Assembly (NCBI RefSeq): GCF_027947595.1 | Contig: NZ_CP116257.1 | Coordinates: 1,364,001 to 1,428,000, forward strand | Direction: 5' to 3' | Origin: Streptomyces lienomycini | GTDB taxonomy: Bacteria > Actinomycetota > Actinomycetes > Streptomycetales > Streptomycetaceae | Length of the DNA: 64,000 nt | Shown here: in pieces, positions 1-8,587 of the stretch | Numbering within the stretch: position 1 is the first letter of the stretch | Layout of the letters: each line of letters begins with the position of its first letter | The notes under the pieces: generated by a model | Told to the model about the DNA's origin: nothing | Seen by the model: the letters and a program-made list of their open reading frames with translations, nothing else | Database searches by the model: none | Made by a program: the position numbers and the translations under genes

Positions 1-743
1 TTCCGGACGGCGCGAACGTCGCCTGGTACGACCGTGAGGCGGCCCGCGTCAACCTGCTGCGCGACGACCGCGAGGACGAGGTCCTCGAAGCCCTGGCACC
101 CTTCCTCACCGGCCCGGTCGCGGTCGGCCCGCCCCCGGTCCCGACCCCGGCCGAGCTGGCCCGGCTCACCCTCCACCCCGACGACGACCTCGCCCCCAAC
201 CGGCCCGGCGAGGCGCTCCTGGTCGCCGTGGAGCGCGCACCCGGACCCGCGCACCGGCTGCGCCCCGACCCGCGCCGCCGGGCACTGGCCGCCGAGCAGG
301 CCACGGGCGAGGCCCTCGACCGCCTCGACGGCGCCGGATGGCGCACCCTGCACTCCGTCCCGCTGCCGGGCGGCGACCGCGTCCACCATCTGCTGATCGG
401 CCCCGGCGGCCTCTTCGCCCTGCACGTCCTGCCCGCCCGCAGGCAGCGGGTGCGCGTCGCCGACCCCCTGGTCGCGGTGGGCCGCCGTGCACCGCACCCC
501 CTGCTGCACCGGGTCCGCGCCGCCGCGGACCGCGCCTCCCACGCCCTGACCGCCGAGGTCCGCCCCGTCCTCGTCCTCGTCGGCCCCGCGCACCTGAGCG
601 TCGCCGCCGCGCCCCGGGCCCTGCGCGTCCTCACCGACCGGGAACTGCCGGGCCTCGCCGGCCCGGGCGGCGTGCTCAAACCGGCGGACGTCGAGGCCCT
701 GCACGCCGTGGCCCGGGACCGGGCGACCTGGAAGCGCGTCTGA
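1..743 (+). CDS. NERD-domain protein, 5' end outside window
   Basis: The open frame is already running at base 3 and stops with TGA at 741-743, so only the C-terminal ~246 residues are visible. The section from about base 291 reads AEQATGEALDRL, then a Trp-containing turn, then a hydrophobic strand ending LLIGPGGLFALHV. This fits the NERD (nuclease-related) domain, whose core contains a short acidic helix and an I-D/G-x-x-G-hydrophobic strand. The role of NERD proteins in Streptomyces is not settled; a nuclease-like activity is inferred from the family only. The true start and any N-terminal domain cannot be judged. The next gene is convergent, 12 bp away. Confidence 0.65.
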   Translation, partial: PDGANVAWYDREAARVNLLRDDREDEVLEALAPFLTGPVAVGPPPVPTPAELARLTLHPDDDLAPNRPGEALLVAVERAPGPAHRLRPDPRRRALAAEQATGEALDRLDGAGWRTLHSVPLPGGDRVHHLLIGPGGLFALHVLPARRQRVRVADPLVAVGRRAPHPLLHRVRAAADRASHALTAEVRPVLVLVGPAHLSVAAAPRALRVLTDRELPGLAGPGGVLKPADVEALHAVARDRATWKRV

Positions 744-755
744 GACCGGCGCGGC

Positions 756-1637
756 TCAGGGCAGCGCCGCCGCCCGCCGCCGGTCGAACAGCGGCGCCAG
801 CAGGTCGCCGTGGTTCCGCACCCGCGCCCCGGCGTCCGCCGCCCGGAAGACGAACTGCTCCGCCCGCCCGCACCCGGCCACCTCGTCCCACGTCACCGGG
901 GTGGAGACCGCCGGCACCGACCGGGCCCGCACGGTGTACGGAGCGGCCGTGGTCTTGCGCGCGGCGTTCTGGCTCCAGTCCACGAACACCTTCCCCGGCC
1001 GCAGGCTGCGCGTCATCCGGTGCACCACCAGCTCCGGCAGCGCCCGCTCCGCCTCCACCGCGAGCGCCTTCGCGTACTCCGACACCCGCTCGGACGACGC
1101 TCCCCGCACGCCCGCCAGCAGATGCAGCCCCTTGGCCCCGGACGTCTTGGCGTACGCCTCGATCCCGTCCGCCGCCAGCCGCTCCCGCAGCCACAGCGCG
1201 ACCTCGCAGCACTGCACCACGGTCGCGGGCGGCCCCGGGTCCAGGTCGAACACCAGCCGGTCGGCCTCGCCGGGATCGTCCGCGGTCCACTGGTGCGTGT
1301 GGAACTCGGTCACCAGGTTCGCCGCCCACATCAGAGTCGCCAGGTCCTGCACGAGCACCATGCGGGCGGGCCCCTCCGAGCGCGGCACCTCGGCGGTGGT
1401 GACCCAGTCGGGCGTACCGGGCGGCACGTTCTTGGTGAAGAACAGCTGGCCGTCCGGACCGTCCGGATACCGCAGGAAGGAGACGGGGCGGTCCCGCAGA
1501 TGCGGCAGCAGCACCTGCGCGGTCGTCGCGTAGTAGTGCAGCAGCTCGCCCTTGGTGAAGCCGTCCTCGGGATACAGCACCTTGTCCAGGTTGCTGAGGG
1601 CCACCCGCCGCCCCTCCACCTCAGTGATAGGCGCCAT
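756..1637 (-). CDS. ligD: LigD-type polymerase domain protein (NHEJ polymerase/primase)
   Basis: A 293-residue protein matching the stand-alone PolDom of bacterial LigD, an archaeo-eukaryotic-primase-fold polymerase that fills gaps during non-homologous end joining. Visible hallmarks are SNLDKVLYPEDGFTKGELLHYY at the N-terminus, RPVSFLRYPDG, the catalytic acidic motif LVFDLDPG (two aspartates) and the TSGAKGLHLL segment with the conserved SGxxGxH motif. No ligase or nuclease domain is attached, as is usual in Streptomyces, where LigD activities are split between genes. It is divergent from ku with about 55 bp between starts, so the two probably share a promoter region. The ATG at 1637 has no strong Shine-Dalgarno sequence. 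Confidence 0.88.
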   Translation of the reverse strand: MAPITEVEGRRVALSNLDKVLYPEDGFTKGELLHYYATTAQVLLPHLRDRPVSFLRYPDGPDGQLFFTKNVPPGTPDWVTTAEVPRSEGPARMVLVQDLATLMWAANLVTEFHTHQWTADDPGEADRLVFDLDPGPPATVVQCCEVALWLRERLAADGIEAYAKTSGAKGLHLLAGVRGASSERVSEYAKALAVEAERALPELVVHRMTRSLRPGKVFVDWSQNAARKTTAAPYTVRARSVPAVSTPVTWDEVAGCGRAEQFVFRAADAGARVRNHGDLLAPLFDRRRAAALP

Positions 1638-1692
1638 ACCATGAGAATCTCACGAAATACGTACAAACCGCCCGACAGGAAGGGTGCTGCAC

Positions 1693-2820
1693 GTGCGATC
1701 CATCTGGAACGGCGCCATCTCCTTCGGTCTGGTCAGCATCCCGATCAAGCTGGTGAACGCGACCGAGAACCACTCGGTCTCCTTCCGCCAGATCCACACC
1801 GAGGACGGCGGCCGGATCCGCTACCGCAAGGTGTGCGAGCTGGAGGACCGCGAGGTCTCCCAGGCCGAGATCGGCAAGGCCTACGAGGACGCCGACGGCT
1901 CGATGATCCCGATCACCGACGAGGACCTGTCCCAGCTGCCGATCCCCACGGCCCGCACGATCGAGATCGTGGCCTTCGTGCCCGAGGAGCGCATCGACCC
2001 GCTCCAGATGGGCTCGGCCTACTACCTCGCGGTGAGCGGCGCCCCCGCCGCCAAGCCGTACACCCTGCTGCGCGAGGCGCTCAAGCGCAGCAACCGGGTC
2101 GCCATCGCCAAGTACGCGCTGCGCGGCCGGGAACGCCTCGGCATGCTCCGGGTCGTCGGCGACGCCATCGCGATGCACGGGCTGCTGTGGCCGGACGAGG
2201 TGCGCACCCCCGAGGGGGTCGCCCCGGACGCCGGTGTCACCGTGCGCGACCAGGAACTGGACCTCGCGGACGCCCTCATGGACACGCTCGGCGAGATCGA
2301 CCTCGAGGACCTGCACGACGAGTACCGGGAGGCCGTCGAGGAGGTCGTCGCCGCCAAGGCGTCCGGCGAGACGCCCCCCGAGGCCCGCCGGGAGGCGGCG
2401 CCCGGGAAGGTGCTGGACCTGATGGCGGCCCTGGAGAGCAGCGTGCGGGCGGCGCGGGAGTCCCGGGACGACGACGAGGGGCCGGGACCGGCCGAGGAGG
2501 CCGAGGTCCGCTCCCTGCCGCGACGCGGGACCACCTCCCGGCGGACCCCCAAGGAGACCGGCGGCAAGAAGTCGACGTCGACGGCCGCGAAGAAGACGGC
2601 GGCGGGGAGGGCGGAGCCGAAGAAGTCGACGGCGAAGTCAGCGAAGTCCGCGAAGTCAGCGAAGTCCGTGAAGTCCGCCGCGCCCGCGAAGAAGACGGCG
2701 GCCAGGGGCGCGGCCGCCACCGCCAGGAAGGCCGCGGGCCGGAGCGCGGCCAAGGCGACCGCCGGGAGCGCGGACAAGGGCACCGCCAAGAAGACGGCCT
2801 CCCGCAGGCGCAGTGCCTGA
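1693..2820 (+). CDS. ku: Ku protein, DNA-end binding, NHEJ
   Basis: A homodimeric bacterial Ku that threads onto DNA double-strand ends and recruits LigD. The N-terminus SIWNGAISFGLVSIPIKLVNA is diagnostic. The Ku core covers roughly residues 1-260. After an acidic linker the last ~115 residues are a Lys/Ala/Ser/Thr tail with AKKTAA- and AKSAKS-type repeats, similar to the basic tails of mycobacterial and Streptomyces Ku that bind DNA. I chose GTG 1693 because AGGAAGGG at 1677-1684 lies 8 nt upstream; the earlier in-frame GTG at 1684 overlaps that ribosome site. That gives 375 residues. The tail contains a short DNA repeat (tca-gcg-aag type, 2637-2675), which may vary between strains. Confidence 0.95.
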   Translation: MRSIWNGAISFGLVSIPIKLVNATENHSVSFRQIHTEDGGRIRYRKVCELEDREVSQAEIGKAYEDADGSMIPITDEDLSQLPIPTARTIEIVAFVPEERIDPLQMGSAYYLAVSGAPAAKPYTLLREALKRSNRVAIAKYALRGRERLGMLRVVGDAIAMHGLLWPDEVRTPEGVAPDAGVTVRDQELDLADALMDTLGEIDLEDLHDEYREAVEEVVAAKASGETPPEARREAAPGKVLDLMAALESSVRAARESRDDDEGPGPAEEAEVRSLPRRGTTSRRTPKETGGKKSTSTAAKKTAAGRAEPKKSTAKSAKSAKSAKSVKSAAPAKKTAARGAAATARKAAGRSAAKATAGSADKGTAKKTASRRRSA

Positions 2821-2846
2821 CGGTCGCCCCGGCCCGTGCCCGGTGG

Positions 2847-2880
2847 GCGCGACCGCTCCGGTCAGCGGGAGCGGTCGCGC
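2847..2880. terminator. Bidirectional terminator between ku and ABC permease
   Basis: A perfect 13-bp inverted repeat (GCGCGACCGCTCC / GGAGCGGTCGCGC) with an 8-nt loop sits between the convergent genes. The permease stop codon (2862-2864) lies inside the loop, so the hairpin overlaps the end of that gene. There is no U tract, which is normal for Streptomyces terminators. Confidence 0.8.
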
Positions 2881-3656
2881 GTCCGGTACCTGAAGACGAC
2901 CAGCCCCACCGCGCCGAACCCGGCCGCCCAGGCCAGCCCCAGCGCGAGGTGCCCCCACAGCGCCCTCTCCCCGAACGCGCCGCCGGCCGCGAACTGCATG
3001 GGGCCGAAGGAGGGGAACCACTGCAGGACCGGCTCGTTGGCGAGCGGGTTGCCCAGCGGGTTCTGCAGGAACGTGTCCATCAGCCCGCCCATGATGATCA
3101 GGAAGAACCCCTCCAGATCCCGCTTCACCAGCACCCCGAGGAGCAGTCCGAGGGCGCCGTAGGCGAGCGCGACGACGGCGAACCCGGCCAGCACGCCGAA
3201 CCAGGCACCCGCGGCCGGCCGCCAGAAGAGCAGCACCGCGAGCGCGGTGTAGAGGGCGATGCCGGTGGCGACCGCGGCGACCGCGAGGGCCTTGGCGCCG
3301 ACGAGGGTGGACTGCCGGTACCCGGCGAAGACCAGCCGCCGGTCGAAGGCGAGCGACCTGCGCACCGCGTCGAAGACGACGAACCCGGCGATCATCGTCA
3401 CGCAGTTGAGGCCCGCCGTGATCAGGGTGAGGTGTCCGGCGTCGACGTGCAGCGCCTCGCCGGTGGCGTACAGCCGGAAGTCCAGGGGCTCCCCGCCCGC
3501 CATCGCGTTCATCACCAGATACCAGACGGGCACGAACAGCACGAGGAGCAGCCCGGCCAGCCGGTTGCGGGTCTGGTCGCGCACCGAGAAGCGCAGCGCG
3601 GTGGGGAACTGCCCGTACAGCGGCCCCGGACGGGCGGCCGGGCTAGGCGTCGACAC
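2862..3656 (-). CDS. ABC transporter permease (ABC-2 type)
   Basis: A 264-residue integral membrane protein with about six hydrophobic segments (for example LAGLLLVLFVPVWYLVMNA near residues 33-51 and the C-terminal GHLALGLAWAAGFGAVGLVVF). The layout fits ABC-2 permeases that work with an exporter ATPase. Its start overlaps the end of the upstream ATPase gene by 14 bp, implying translational coupling, and it is the last gene of the TetR-ATPase-permease operon. The substrate is unknown. No signal peptide is needed, since the N-terminus is cytoplasmic. Confidence 0.82.
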   Translation of the reverse strand: MSTPSPAARPGPLYGQFPTALRFSVRDQTRNRLAGLLLVLFVPVWYLVMNAMAGGEPLDFRLYATGEALHVDAGHLTLITAGLNCVTMIAGFVVFDAVRRSLAFDRRLVFAGYRQSTLVGAKALAVAAVATGIALYTALAVLLFWRPAAGAWFGVLAGFAVVALAYGALGLLLGVLVKRDLEGFFLIIMGGLMDTFLQNPLGNPLANEPVLQWFPSFGPMQFAAGGAFGERALWGHLALGLAWAAGFGAVGLVVFRYRTRDRSR

Positions 3657-4362
3657 GGCGGTGCTCCCTCCCGGCCGCCGCGCGTGCGGTGAGGCGGCCG
3701 TCGGCCAGGTCGGCCAGCAGGTCGAAACGGTCCTGCTCGAAGACGAGATGGGTGATGACCACGACGGCCTTGCCGCGGGTGCGCAGCTCCTCGACCAGAT
3801 CCCAGAAGCGCAGGTAGGTCTCCCAGTCGAAGCCCTGGTACGGCTCGTCGAGGAGCAGCACGTCGGGGTCGTGCAGCAGGGCGAGGGTGAGGTTGAGCTT
3901 CTGCCGGGTTCCGCCGGACAGCTCGCCGGCGGGGGTGCGCTCGTAGCGTTCGTAGCCCAGGGCGCGGACCAGTTCCCGGCCCCGTCCGGGGCCCGGCAGG
4001 CGGTGCGCCGCGGCGAAGTAGCGCAGGTGCTGCTCGACGGTCAGGCTCCCGCTCAGCACCGGGTCCTGCGGGCAGTAGCCGAGCGTCCCGGCCAGGGAGA
4101 CCTCGCCGCGGTCGAGGGCCAGGGTGCCGGCCAGCGCCTTGAGCAGGGTGGACTTGCCGGCGCCGTTCTCACCGACGACGGCGACCAGGTGCCCGGGGGC
4201 GACGGTGAGGTCGGCGCCGCGCAGGACGCGGTGGCGGCCGTACGCCTTGTGCAGGCCGCGGGCGCGGAGCACGGGAGCGGGGGAGGCCCCGGGCGGGTCG
4301 GGTGCGGGTGGCGCGGGGCGTACGGGTGGGTCGGACGGTACGGGTGCGGGGTCGGTCGGCAT
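3643..4362 (-). CDS. ABC transporter ATP-binding protein
   Basis: A 239-residue ABC ATPase with Walker A GENGAGKST, signature LSGGTRQKLNL, Walker B DVLLLDEPYQGFDW and the switch histidine in VVVITHLV. About 30 Pro-rich residues precede the domain. In place of the usual LSGGxxQR signature it has LSGGTRQK, an ordinary variant. It is expected to energise the permease encoded downstream (14-bp overlap). It lies 53 bp after the TetR gene on the same strand, so the exporter is probably regulated by that protein. The transported compound cannot be deduced. Confidence 0.9.
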   Translation of the reverse strand: MPTDPAPVPSDPPVRPAPPAPDPPGASPAPVLRARGLHKAYGRHRVLRGADLTVAPGHLVAVVGENGAGKSTLLKALAGTLALDRGEVSLAGTLGYCPQDPVLSGSLTVEQHLRYFAAAHRLPGPGRGRELVRALGYERYERTPAGELSGGTRQKLNLTLALLHDPDVLLLDEPYQGFDWETYLRFWDLVEELRTRGKAVVVITHLVFEQDRFDLLADLADGRLTARAAAGREHRRVDA

Positions 4363-4415
4363 GTGCGGTCACCTGGGCCTTCCTGTGCTTCCGGCAGTCC
4401 TGACGTCCGGGTCCC

Positions 4416-5069
4416 TCACGTCCCGGCGGGTGCCTCCGGGGGAGGCGGTGCGTTCAGCCCGCCCGTGTAGATGCCGAGCACCTCGGGGGCCCAGCGGGCC
4501 ATGCCGTCGGCCGACAGGGGGTCGGTGCCCAGGACCTCGCCGATGCGGTCGCGCAGCAGGAACACGGCCAGGTCGTTGGCGAGCAGTACGGCGGCGCGGG
4601 CCTCGGGGTCCCGGCCCGGTGCGGCGAGACCGGCCGCCGACAGTCCGTCCAGGGCGGTGCGGCTCACCTCGTACAGGCGGCGGAACAGCAGCCGTCCGGC
4701 GTCCGTGTCGCTCAGCAGCAGGCGGCGCAGGTAGCCGGGCAGGGGGGAGCCGGCCGGGAGGTGGCGGGTGAACGCCGCGCTCAGGGACGCCGCCGAGGCG
4801 TCGGAGTCGAACGCCTCCGCGCTCCCCTCGCCGGTCAGTTCGCCGAGCATGGCCTCGAAGACGGCCACGACGTACTGGTCGACCTCCTGGCGCAGCCCGT
4901 CCTTCGAACCGAAGTGGTGCACCACGAGGCCGGGCGAGACACCGGCCGCCGCCGCGATCCGCCGCACGGTCACCGAGTCCGGGCCGTGGGCCGCGAACAG
5001 ACCGAGCGCCTCGTCGCGGATGAGGGCCCGGGTCGTCCGATCCTCCGGGATTGAACGCATGTACAGCAT
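4416..5069 (-). CDS. TetR-family transcriptional regulator
   Basis: The N-terminal helix-turn-helix is clear: RALIRDEALGLFAAHG, then VTVRRIAAAAGVSPGLVVHHFGSKDGL, the TetR recognition helix. The rest is a typical ligand-binding domain ending about residue 217. The frame stays open upstream to 5126, but ATG 5069 (or ATG 5060) is preferred because the HTH then begins at the usual distance and an imperfect palindrome sits immediately upstream. It heads the operon with the ABC ATPase and permease, so it probably represses its own operon and the exporter. No clear Shine-Dalgarno sequence is visible. Confidence 0.85.
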   Translation of the reverse strand: MLYMRSIPEDRTTRALIRDEALGLFAAHGPDSVTVRRIAAAAGVSPGLVVHHFGSKDGLRQEVDQYVVAVFEAMLGELTGEGSAEAFDSDASAASLSAAFTRHLPAGSPLPGYLRRLLLSDTDAGRLLFRRLYEVSRTALDGLSAAGLAAPGRDPEARAAVLLANDLAVFLLRDRIGEVLGTDPLSADGMARWAPEVLGIYTGGLNAPPPPEAPAGT

Positions 5070-5071
5070 GT

Positions 5072-5085
5072 TAAACAGGTGTTCA
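5072..5085. promoter_or_regulatory. Possible TetR operator
   Basis: TAAACA-GG-TGTTCA is an imperfect palindrome (5 of 6 arm positions match) directly before the TetR start. Its last three bases are the stop codon of the upstream gene (5083-5085). The position suits an autorepression site. Function is inferred only from location and symmetry. Confidence 0.4.
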
Positions 5086-5760
5086 GTCGAATGTCCAGGG
5101 GGCGTCGGCCGTCCACGGTGAGTCACCCGTCCCGGGAGAGCCGGCCGTCCGGGGAGAGACGGACGCCCGCGGTATCGCGGACGGAGCGGGTTCGAAGACC
5201 GCGGTGCTCGCTGCGGCGGACTGCGTCGGCGCGGGCGAGGCCGGCGGCGGCAGGGCGGGGCTCTCCTCCAGGCGCTGCCCGATCGTTTCGGCCGGCCCGC
5301 CGTCCGGAGCGACCGGGTCGGTGGACAGCTGCGACCACGCGGTCAGGGCGAGGGCGACCGCGGCGGCCGTGCCGACCACCCGGCCGATCCGCCGCAGCCG
5401 GGCCCGGCCGTCCAGCTCCCGCCAGGACGGACCGGCGCCCGGATCCTCCGGCCGCCACGCCTCGCCGACCGTGTCGGAAGCGAGACCGGGACGGCCCGGG
5501 TGGCCCGGGCGGCCGGGCCGGCCGGTGCGGGCCCGCGGCGGACCGGCCCGGTCCGCGTCGGCCGGCGGCGGCGCGACGGCGGACGGCGGTTCCGGTGGCC
5601 GGCCCGGGATCCGGTCCCGGGCGGCGGGCTCCCTGGGGGCGGAGGCGCGGATGGCGCGCTCGTCGTCCTCCAGGAACAGCCGCCAGACGTACTCGGGCAC
5701 GGACGGCGTACCGTCCGGCTCGTCCGGCGCGGCGCCGCCGCCCGGTCCGGAAGCGGTCAT
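5083..5760 (-). CDS. Hypothetical single-pass membrane protein, Pro/Ala-rich
   Basis: A 225-residue protein starting at ATG 5760 with a good ribosome site (AGAAGGGG) upstream. It begins with a low-complexity stretch, then the compact segment VPEYVWRLFLEDDERAIR, a Pro/Arg/Gly-rich region, a basic patch RARLRRIGRVVG, one transmembrane helix (TAAAVALALTAW, about residues 130-145) and a Pro/Ser/Ala-rich tail. The layout suggests a cytoplasmic N-terminus and a short extracytoplasmic tail, possibly wall-associated. I recognise no family. Its stop codon lies inside the putative operator of the following TetR gene. Confidence 0.65.
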   Translation of the reverse strand: MTASGPGGGAAPDEPDGTPSVPEYVWRLFLEDDERAIRASAPREPAARDRIPGRPPEPPSAVAPPPADADRAGPPRARTGRPGRPGHPGRPGLASDTVGEAWRPEDPGAGPSWRELDGRARLRRIGRVVGTAAAVALALTAWSQLSTDPVAPDGGPAETIGQRLEESPALPPPASPAPTQSAAASTAVFEPAPSAIPRASVSPRTAGSPGTGDSPWTADAPWTFD

Positions 5761-6019
5761 GGTCCCGCCCCTTCTTTCGTACGGCCCCGTACGGGCGCGG
5801 GCGGGAGGGGCGGGAGCCCGCCGACGGCCGCTGTGCGCCGTCCTGTGCCGCAGCACCGTACCGGTGTCGCTCCTGGGCCCGCACGTCACCGGTCCGGTGC
5901 CGGATGGTCATGGCCCGGCGGACTCCGTCGGCCGCCGACTCGAAGAACGCGGGGAACCGCCGGCCCGTTCCCGGTGCGACGAGTCGTGACGGGGTCGTGA
6001 TGGTCCCCGGCGCGGACGC

Positions 6020-6766
6020 TCAGGGGGCCACCGGGGACGGAGTGGGCGTCGGCGAGGCGGTGTTCACGTCCAGGTCCGGACGCGGCCTGAGCACCAGCAC
6101 CCGCTCTCCCGGCTGCGGCGGGGGCGGGGTGACCTTCTCCCGGGGCAGCTTCGCGGGGCCGGTCTGCCTGAACGTGACCTCGTCGTACCGCACCAGCCCG
6201 GTCCTCTCCAGCACCGTGATGTGGTCCAGGACCGTGTCGTTGGCCAGGTCGGCCAACTGCCGCACGAGGGTGTTCTTGGTGGAGGCCCGGATCCTGGCGA
6301 TGGCCGGGAAGATCTGGCCGTGGGTCACCCGCATGATGTTGACCGCCGCCGAGTCGAAGTCCCCGCCGGTCCTGGCGTCCACCGACGCCACGAAGCCCTC
6401 CTGCTGCGGGGACGCCCGGTTGGGCAGCGTGATGCCCAACTCGGGTGAGATCTCGCGGCACATCGCGTCAAGACCGGCGTGCCCGACGACCAGGTGCTCA
6501 CCGGCCGTCTTCATGGCCTTCGTCGTACCGCGCCTCATCACCATCTCGCCCAGCGGGTACTCCCACAGCCCGGCGGCGCGGACCTTGACCACGAAGTCGC
6601 GGTCGGCCTCGGTGAGCGGCCCGAACTTCGTACTGGCCACCACCCGGTTCTGGTTGCCGTCGGTCTTGTCCAGACCGAGCACGGCCGGGAAGGCCAACGC
6701 GGTCAGGGTCAGGGTCATCGCGCCGAACAGGACGACGACTCCGATCCTGCTGCGGGACAGGCGCAT
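6020..6766 (-). CDS. DUF4142 domain secreted or membrane-anchored protein
   Basis: A 248-residue protein. ATG 6766 is preceded by GGAGG at good spacing. The N-terminus (RLSRSRI followed by VVVLFGAMTLTLTALAFPAV) is a signal peptide or anchor. The body contains LTEADRDFVVKVRAAGLWEYPLGEMVMRR and a helix with VVGHAGLDAMCREI, matching the DUF4142/ferritin-like four-helix family (DFV...AAxxGLxEV pattern). The C-terminal 30 residues are Pro/Thr-rich. The function of DUF4142 proteins is unknown; extracytoplasmic location is inferred from the signal sequence. Confidence 0.75.
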   Translation of the reverse strand: MRLSRSRIGVVVLFGAMTLTLTALAFPAVLGLDKTDGNQNRVVASTKFGPLTEADRDFVVKVRAAGLWEYPLGEMVMRRGTTKAMKTAGEHLVVGHAGLDAMCREISPELGITLPNRASPQQEGFVASVDARTGGDFDSAAVNIMRVTHGQIFPAIARIRASTKNTLVRQLADLANDTVLDHITVLERTGLVRYDEVTFRQTGPAKLPREKVTPPPPQPGERVLVLRPRPDLDVNTASPTPTPSPVAP

Positions 6767-6933
6767 GGTGCCTCCAGGGCGACGCGGGGAACGCGGGGGA
6801 CGCGCACACGTGCTCGTGCGCGTACCGGTACGCCAGGAGGTACGGAAACGGCGGGCGGATCTATCACCGCCCGGCACAAAACCCGCGGCGCCCGCCGGAG
6901 GCCGGGGTGAGGGTGCCCGCCGCCAAGCCGGGC

Positions 6934-7368
6934 TCAGCCGATGTCGGCGCCGTACACGCGCTCGACCGCGAGAGTGAGCAGCACCCGGCGGTCGGCCACC
7001 ATCGTCGACCGGTACTCGTCCCAGTCCGGGTGCTCACCGGCGACGGCCCGGTAGTACTCCACCAGGGCCTCGACCTCCGGACCGTGCGGATCGGTGCCCG
7101 GCCCGGTGAGGGTGGCGACCCCCTCGGCGGTGGCCCAGGACCTGCCGTCCGGGGCGGTCACCTCCAGCGCGGCCCGCGGGTCCCGGCGCAGGTTCGCCGT
7201 CTTGGCCAGCCCCTCGCGGGTCGAGATCCGGACGACGCCGGCCTCCCGGTCGTAGGCGGGCATCACGGGCGAGAGCTGCGGACGGCCGTCCGACTTGATC
7301 GTCGCGAGGACGCCGAGCCGGCCGGCGGCCAGCAGGGCGTGCGGGTCGAAGCGCGGTGTGGTGGTCAT
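6934..7368 (-). CDS. PPOX-class flavin/F420-dependent protein
   Basis: A 144-residue protein with the split-barrel fold seen in pyridoxamine-phosphate-oxidase-like proteins: GVLATIKSDGRPQLSPVMPAYD, then GVVRISTREGLAKTANLRRDPRAALEV. The TKxxNLRRDPRA motif and the C-terminal pattern resemble Rv1155-type F420-dependent members found in actinobacteria. ATG 7368 is chosen because the conserved domain starts about ten residues later; the frame is open further upstream but has no recognisable coding content. The cofactor (F420 or FMN) cannot be decided from sequence alone. Confidence 0.82.
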   Translation of the reverse strand: MTTTPRFDPHALLAAGRLGVLATIKSDGRPQLSPVMPAYDREAGVVRISTREGLAKTANLRRDPRAALEVTAPDGRSWATAEGVATLTGPGTDPHGPEVEALVEYYRAVAGEHPDWDEYRSTMVADRRVLLTLAVERVYGADIG

Positions 7369-7450
7369 GATCCGATCATCACCCCGCGCCCCGGGACCTG
7401 TCCCGCGAACCGTCCGCCGAACGCGCCGCGGGGACGCGGGAGGTGGCGGC

Positions 7451-8365
7451 TCAGGGCACCGAGGGCCCGCCCAGGTAGTCGCCGTCCTCGTCGTACGGCC
7501 AGGCGTTGGCGACACAGCCCTTGAGGCCCTTGATCTGCTGCATCATCGCCGGCGCGGGCTGCCCCGCACCGGGACACGTCTCGTGGCCGTGGCCGATGCG
7601 GTGGCCGACCTCGTGGTTGACGATCAGCGCCCGGTACTCGTGGATCGGGCCGTCGAACTCCGGGGAACCCAGGACCCAGCGCTTCAGGTTCACCACCACG
7701 TCGGTGCCGACGCTGCAGTTGACCTCGCCCCCGGTGTCCAGGCCCGCGGCGCCGCAGATCCGGTCGACGGTGCCCGGCGTGGCGATCTTCACCACGAAGT
7801 CGTAGGAACCGCTGCTGACCAGCCGGAAGGAGTTGGTCCCGTCCTGGGTCCAGCCGCGGTCGTCGGCGAGCACGTCGGCTATCTCGTCGGCGGCGGCGCT
7901 CGGCCGGACGTCGACGCCCTTCTCGACCAGGACCTTGTAGCGGCGCACACGGCTGCCGGTGCCCACGGTGGTGCCGTCGGCCTGGGCGGTGACGAAGGTG
8001 CCGGGCCCGGTCGCCGGGATGGCGATGGTGGAGGGCGACGCGGAGGCGGAGACCTTCACGGACGGCGACCCGGAAGGGCTCGGCGAGGGCGAGGGCGGCG
8101 CGGAGGAGGCCGCCCCCGACGGCGTCGCGGCCAGCGCGTCGGTGACATCGGCCACCTGGTCGTCCGTCACCGCGGAACGGCCGTCCCGCCAGTACGCGAC
8201 GGCGGCGCCCGCGGTGAGCAGCACGGCCCCCAGCGCGACGAGGGCCGGAAGCGCGCGGGCGGGCCCGCTGCGGCGCGCGCGTCTGCGACCGCGACCGCGG
8301 GACCCGCGCCCGGCGCCCTCCGGCCTGGTTCTTCGGGTGCTCCGGCGGGCGGTGGATCGGCCCAC
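7451..8365 (-). CDS. DUF3152 membrane-anchored zinc metalloprotease-like protein
   Basis: A 304-residue protein from GTG 8365, which has AGAGAGGAC at suitable spacing. An Arg-rich cytoplasmic N-terminus is followed by a transmembrane helix (LPALVALGAVLLTAGAAVAYW), a Ser/Pro linker and the DUF3152 domain. At residues ~251-262 it shows HEVGHRIGHGHE, the metzincin-like HExGHxxGHxHE zinc site, followed by a PAMMQQ Met-turn. This supports an extracytoplasmic zinc peptidase. Substrate unknown. It lies directly downstream of the whiE cluster but is separated by a strong terminator. Confidence 0.82.
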   Translation of the reverse strand: MGRSTARRSTRRTRPEGAGRGSRGRGRRRARRSGPARALPALVALGAVLLTAGAAVAYWRDGRSAVTDDQVADVTDALAATPSGAASSAPPSPSPSPSGSPSVKVSASASPSTIAIPATGPGTFVTAQADGTTVGTGSRVRRYKVLVEKGVDVRPSAAADEIADVLADDRGWTQDGTNSFRLVSSGSYDFVVKIATPGTVDRICGAAGLDTGGEVNCSVGTDVVVNLKRWVLGSPEFDGPIHEYRALIVNHEVGHRIGHGHETCPGAGQPAPAMMQQIKGLKGCVANAWPYDEDGDYLGGPSVP

Positions 8366-8535
8366 GACGTGCGTCCTCTCTTCTGGTGTGTACCTCCAAG
8401 ATCCAAGCGGACAGATGTACGAAAACGTCACAGGACACCGCGTGGGCCTTCTCACAGCCCTGTTCGACCGCTTCGCGCAACCTTTTGCCGCCCCGAAGGG
8501 TCCGCGAACCACCCGGCTCGGGCGTACGTGCGCGA

Positions 8536-8562
8536 GGGCCCGCCCCGACAGCGGGCGGGCCC
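8536..8562 (-). terminator. Terminator after whiE ORFVII
   Basis: GGGCCCGCCC and GGGCGGGCCC form a perfect 10-bp stem with a 7-nt loop, 26 bp beyond the stop of the last whiE gene. It should end the minus-strand polyketide operon. Confidence 0.75.
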
Positions 8563-8587
8563 CCACGCGTCGCGGGGAGAAGGGCCG

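Noticed and set aside
810..3692. Plus-strand open frame of 960 codons
   Set aside because: It is antisense to the LigD polymerase and ABC permease genes and out of frame with ku. Composition is that of a high-GC shadow frame.
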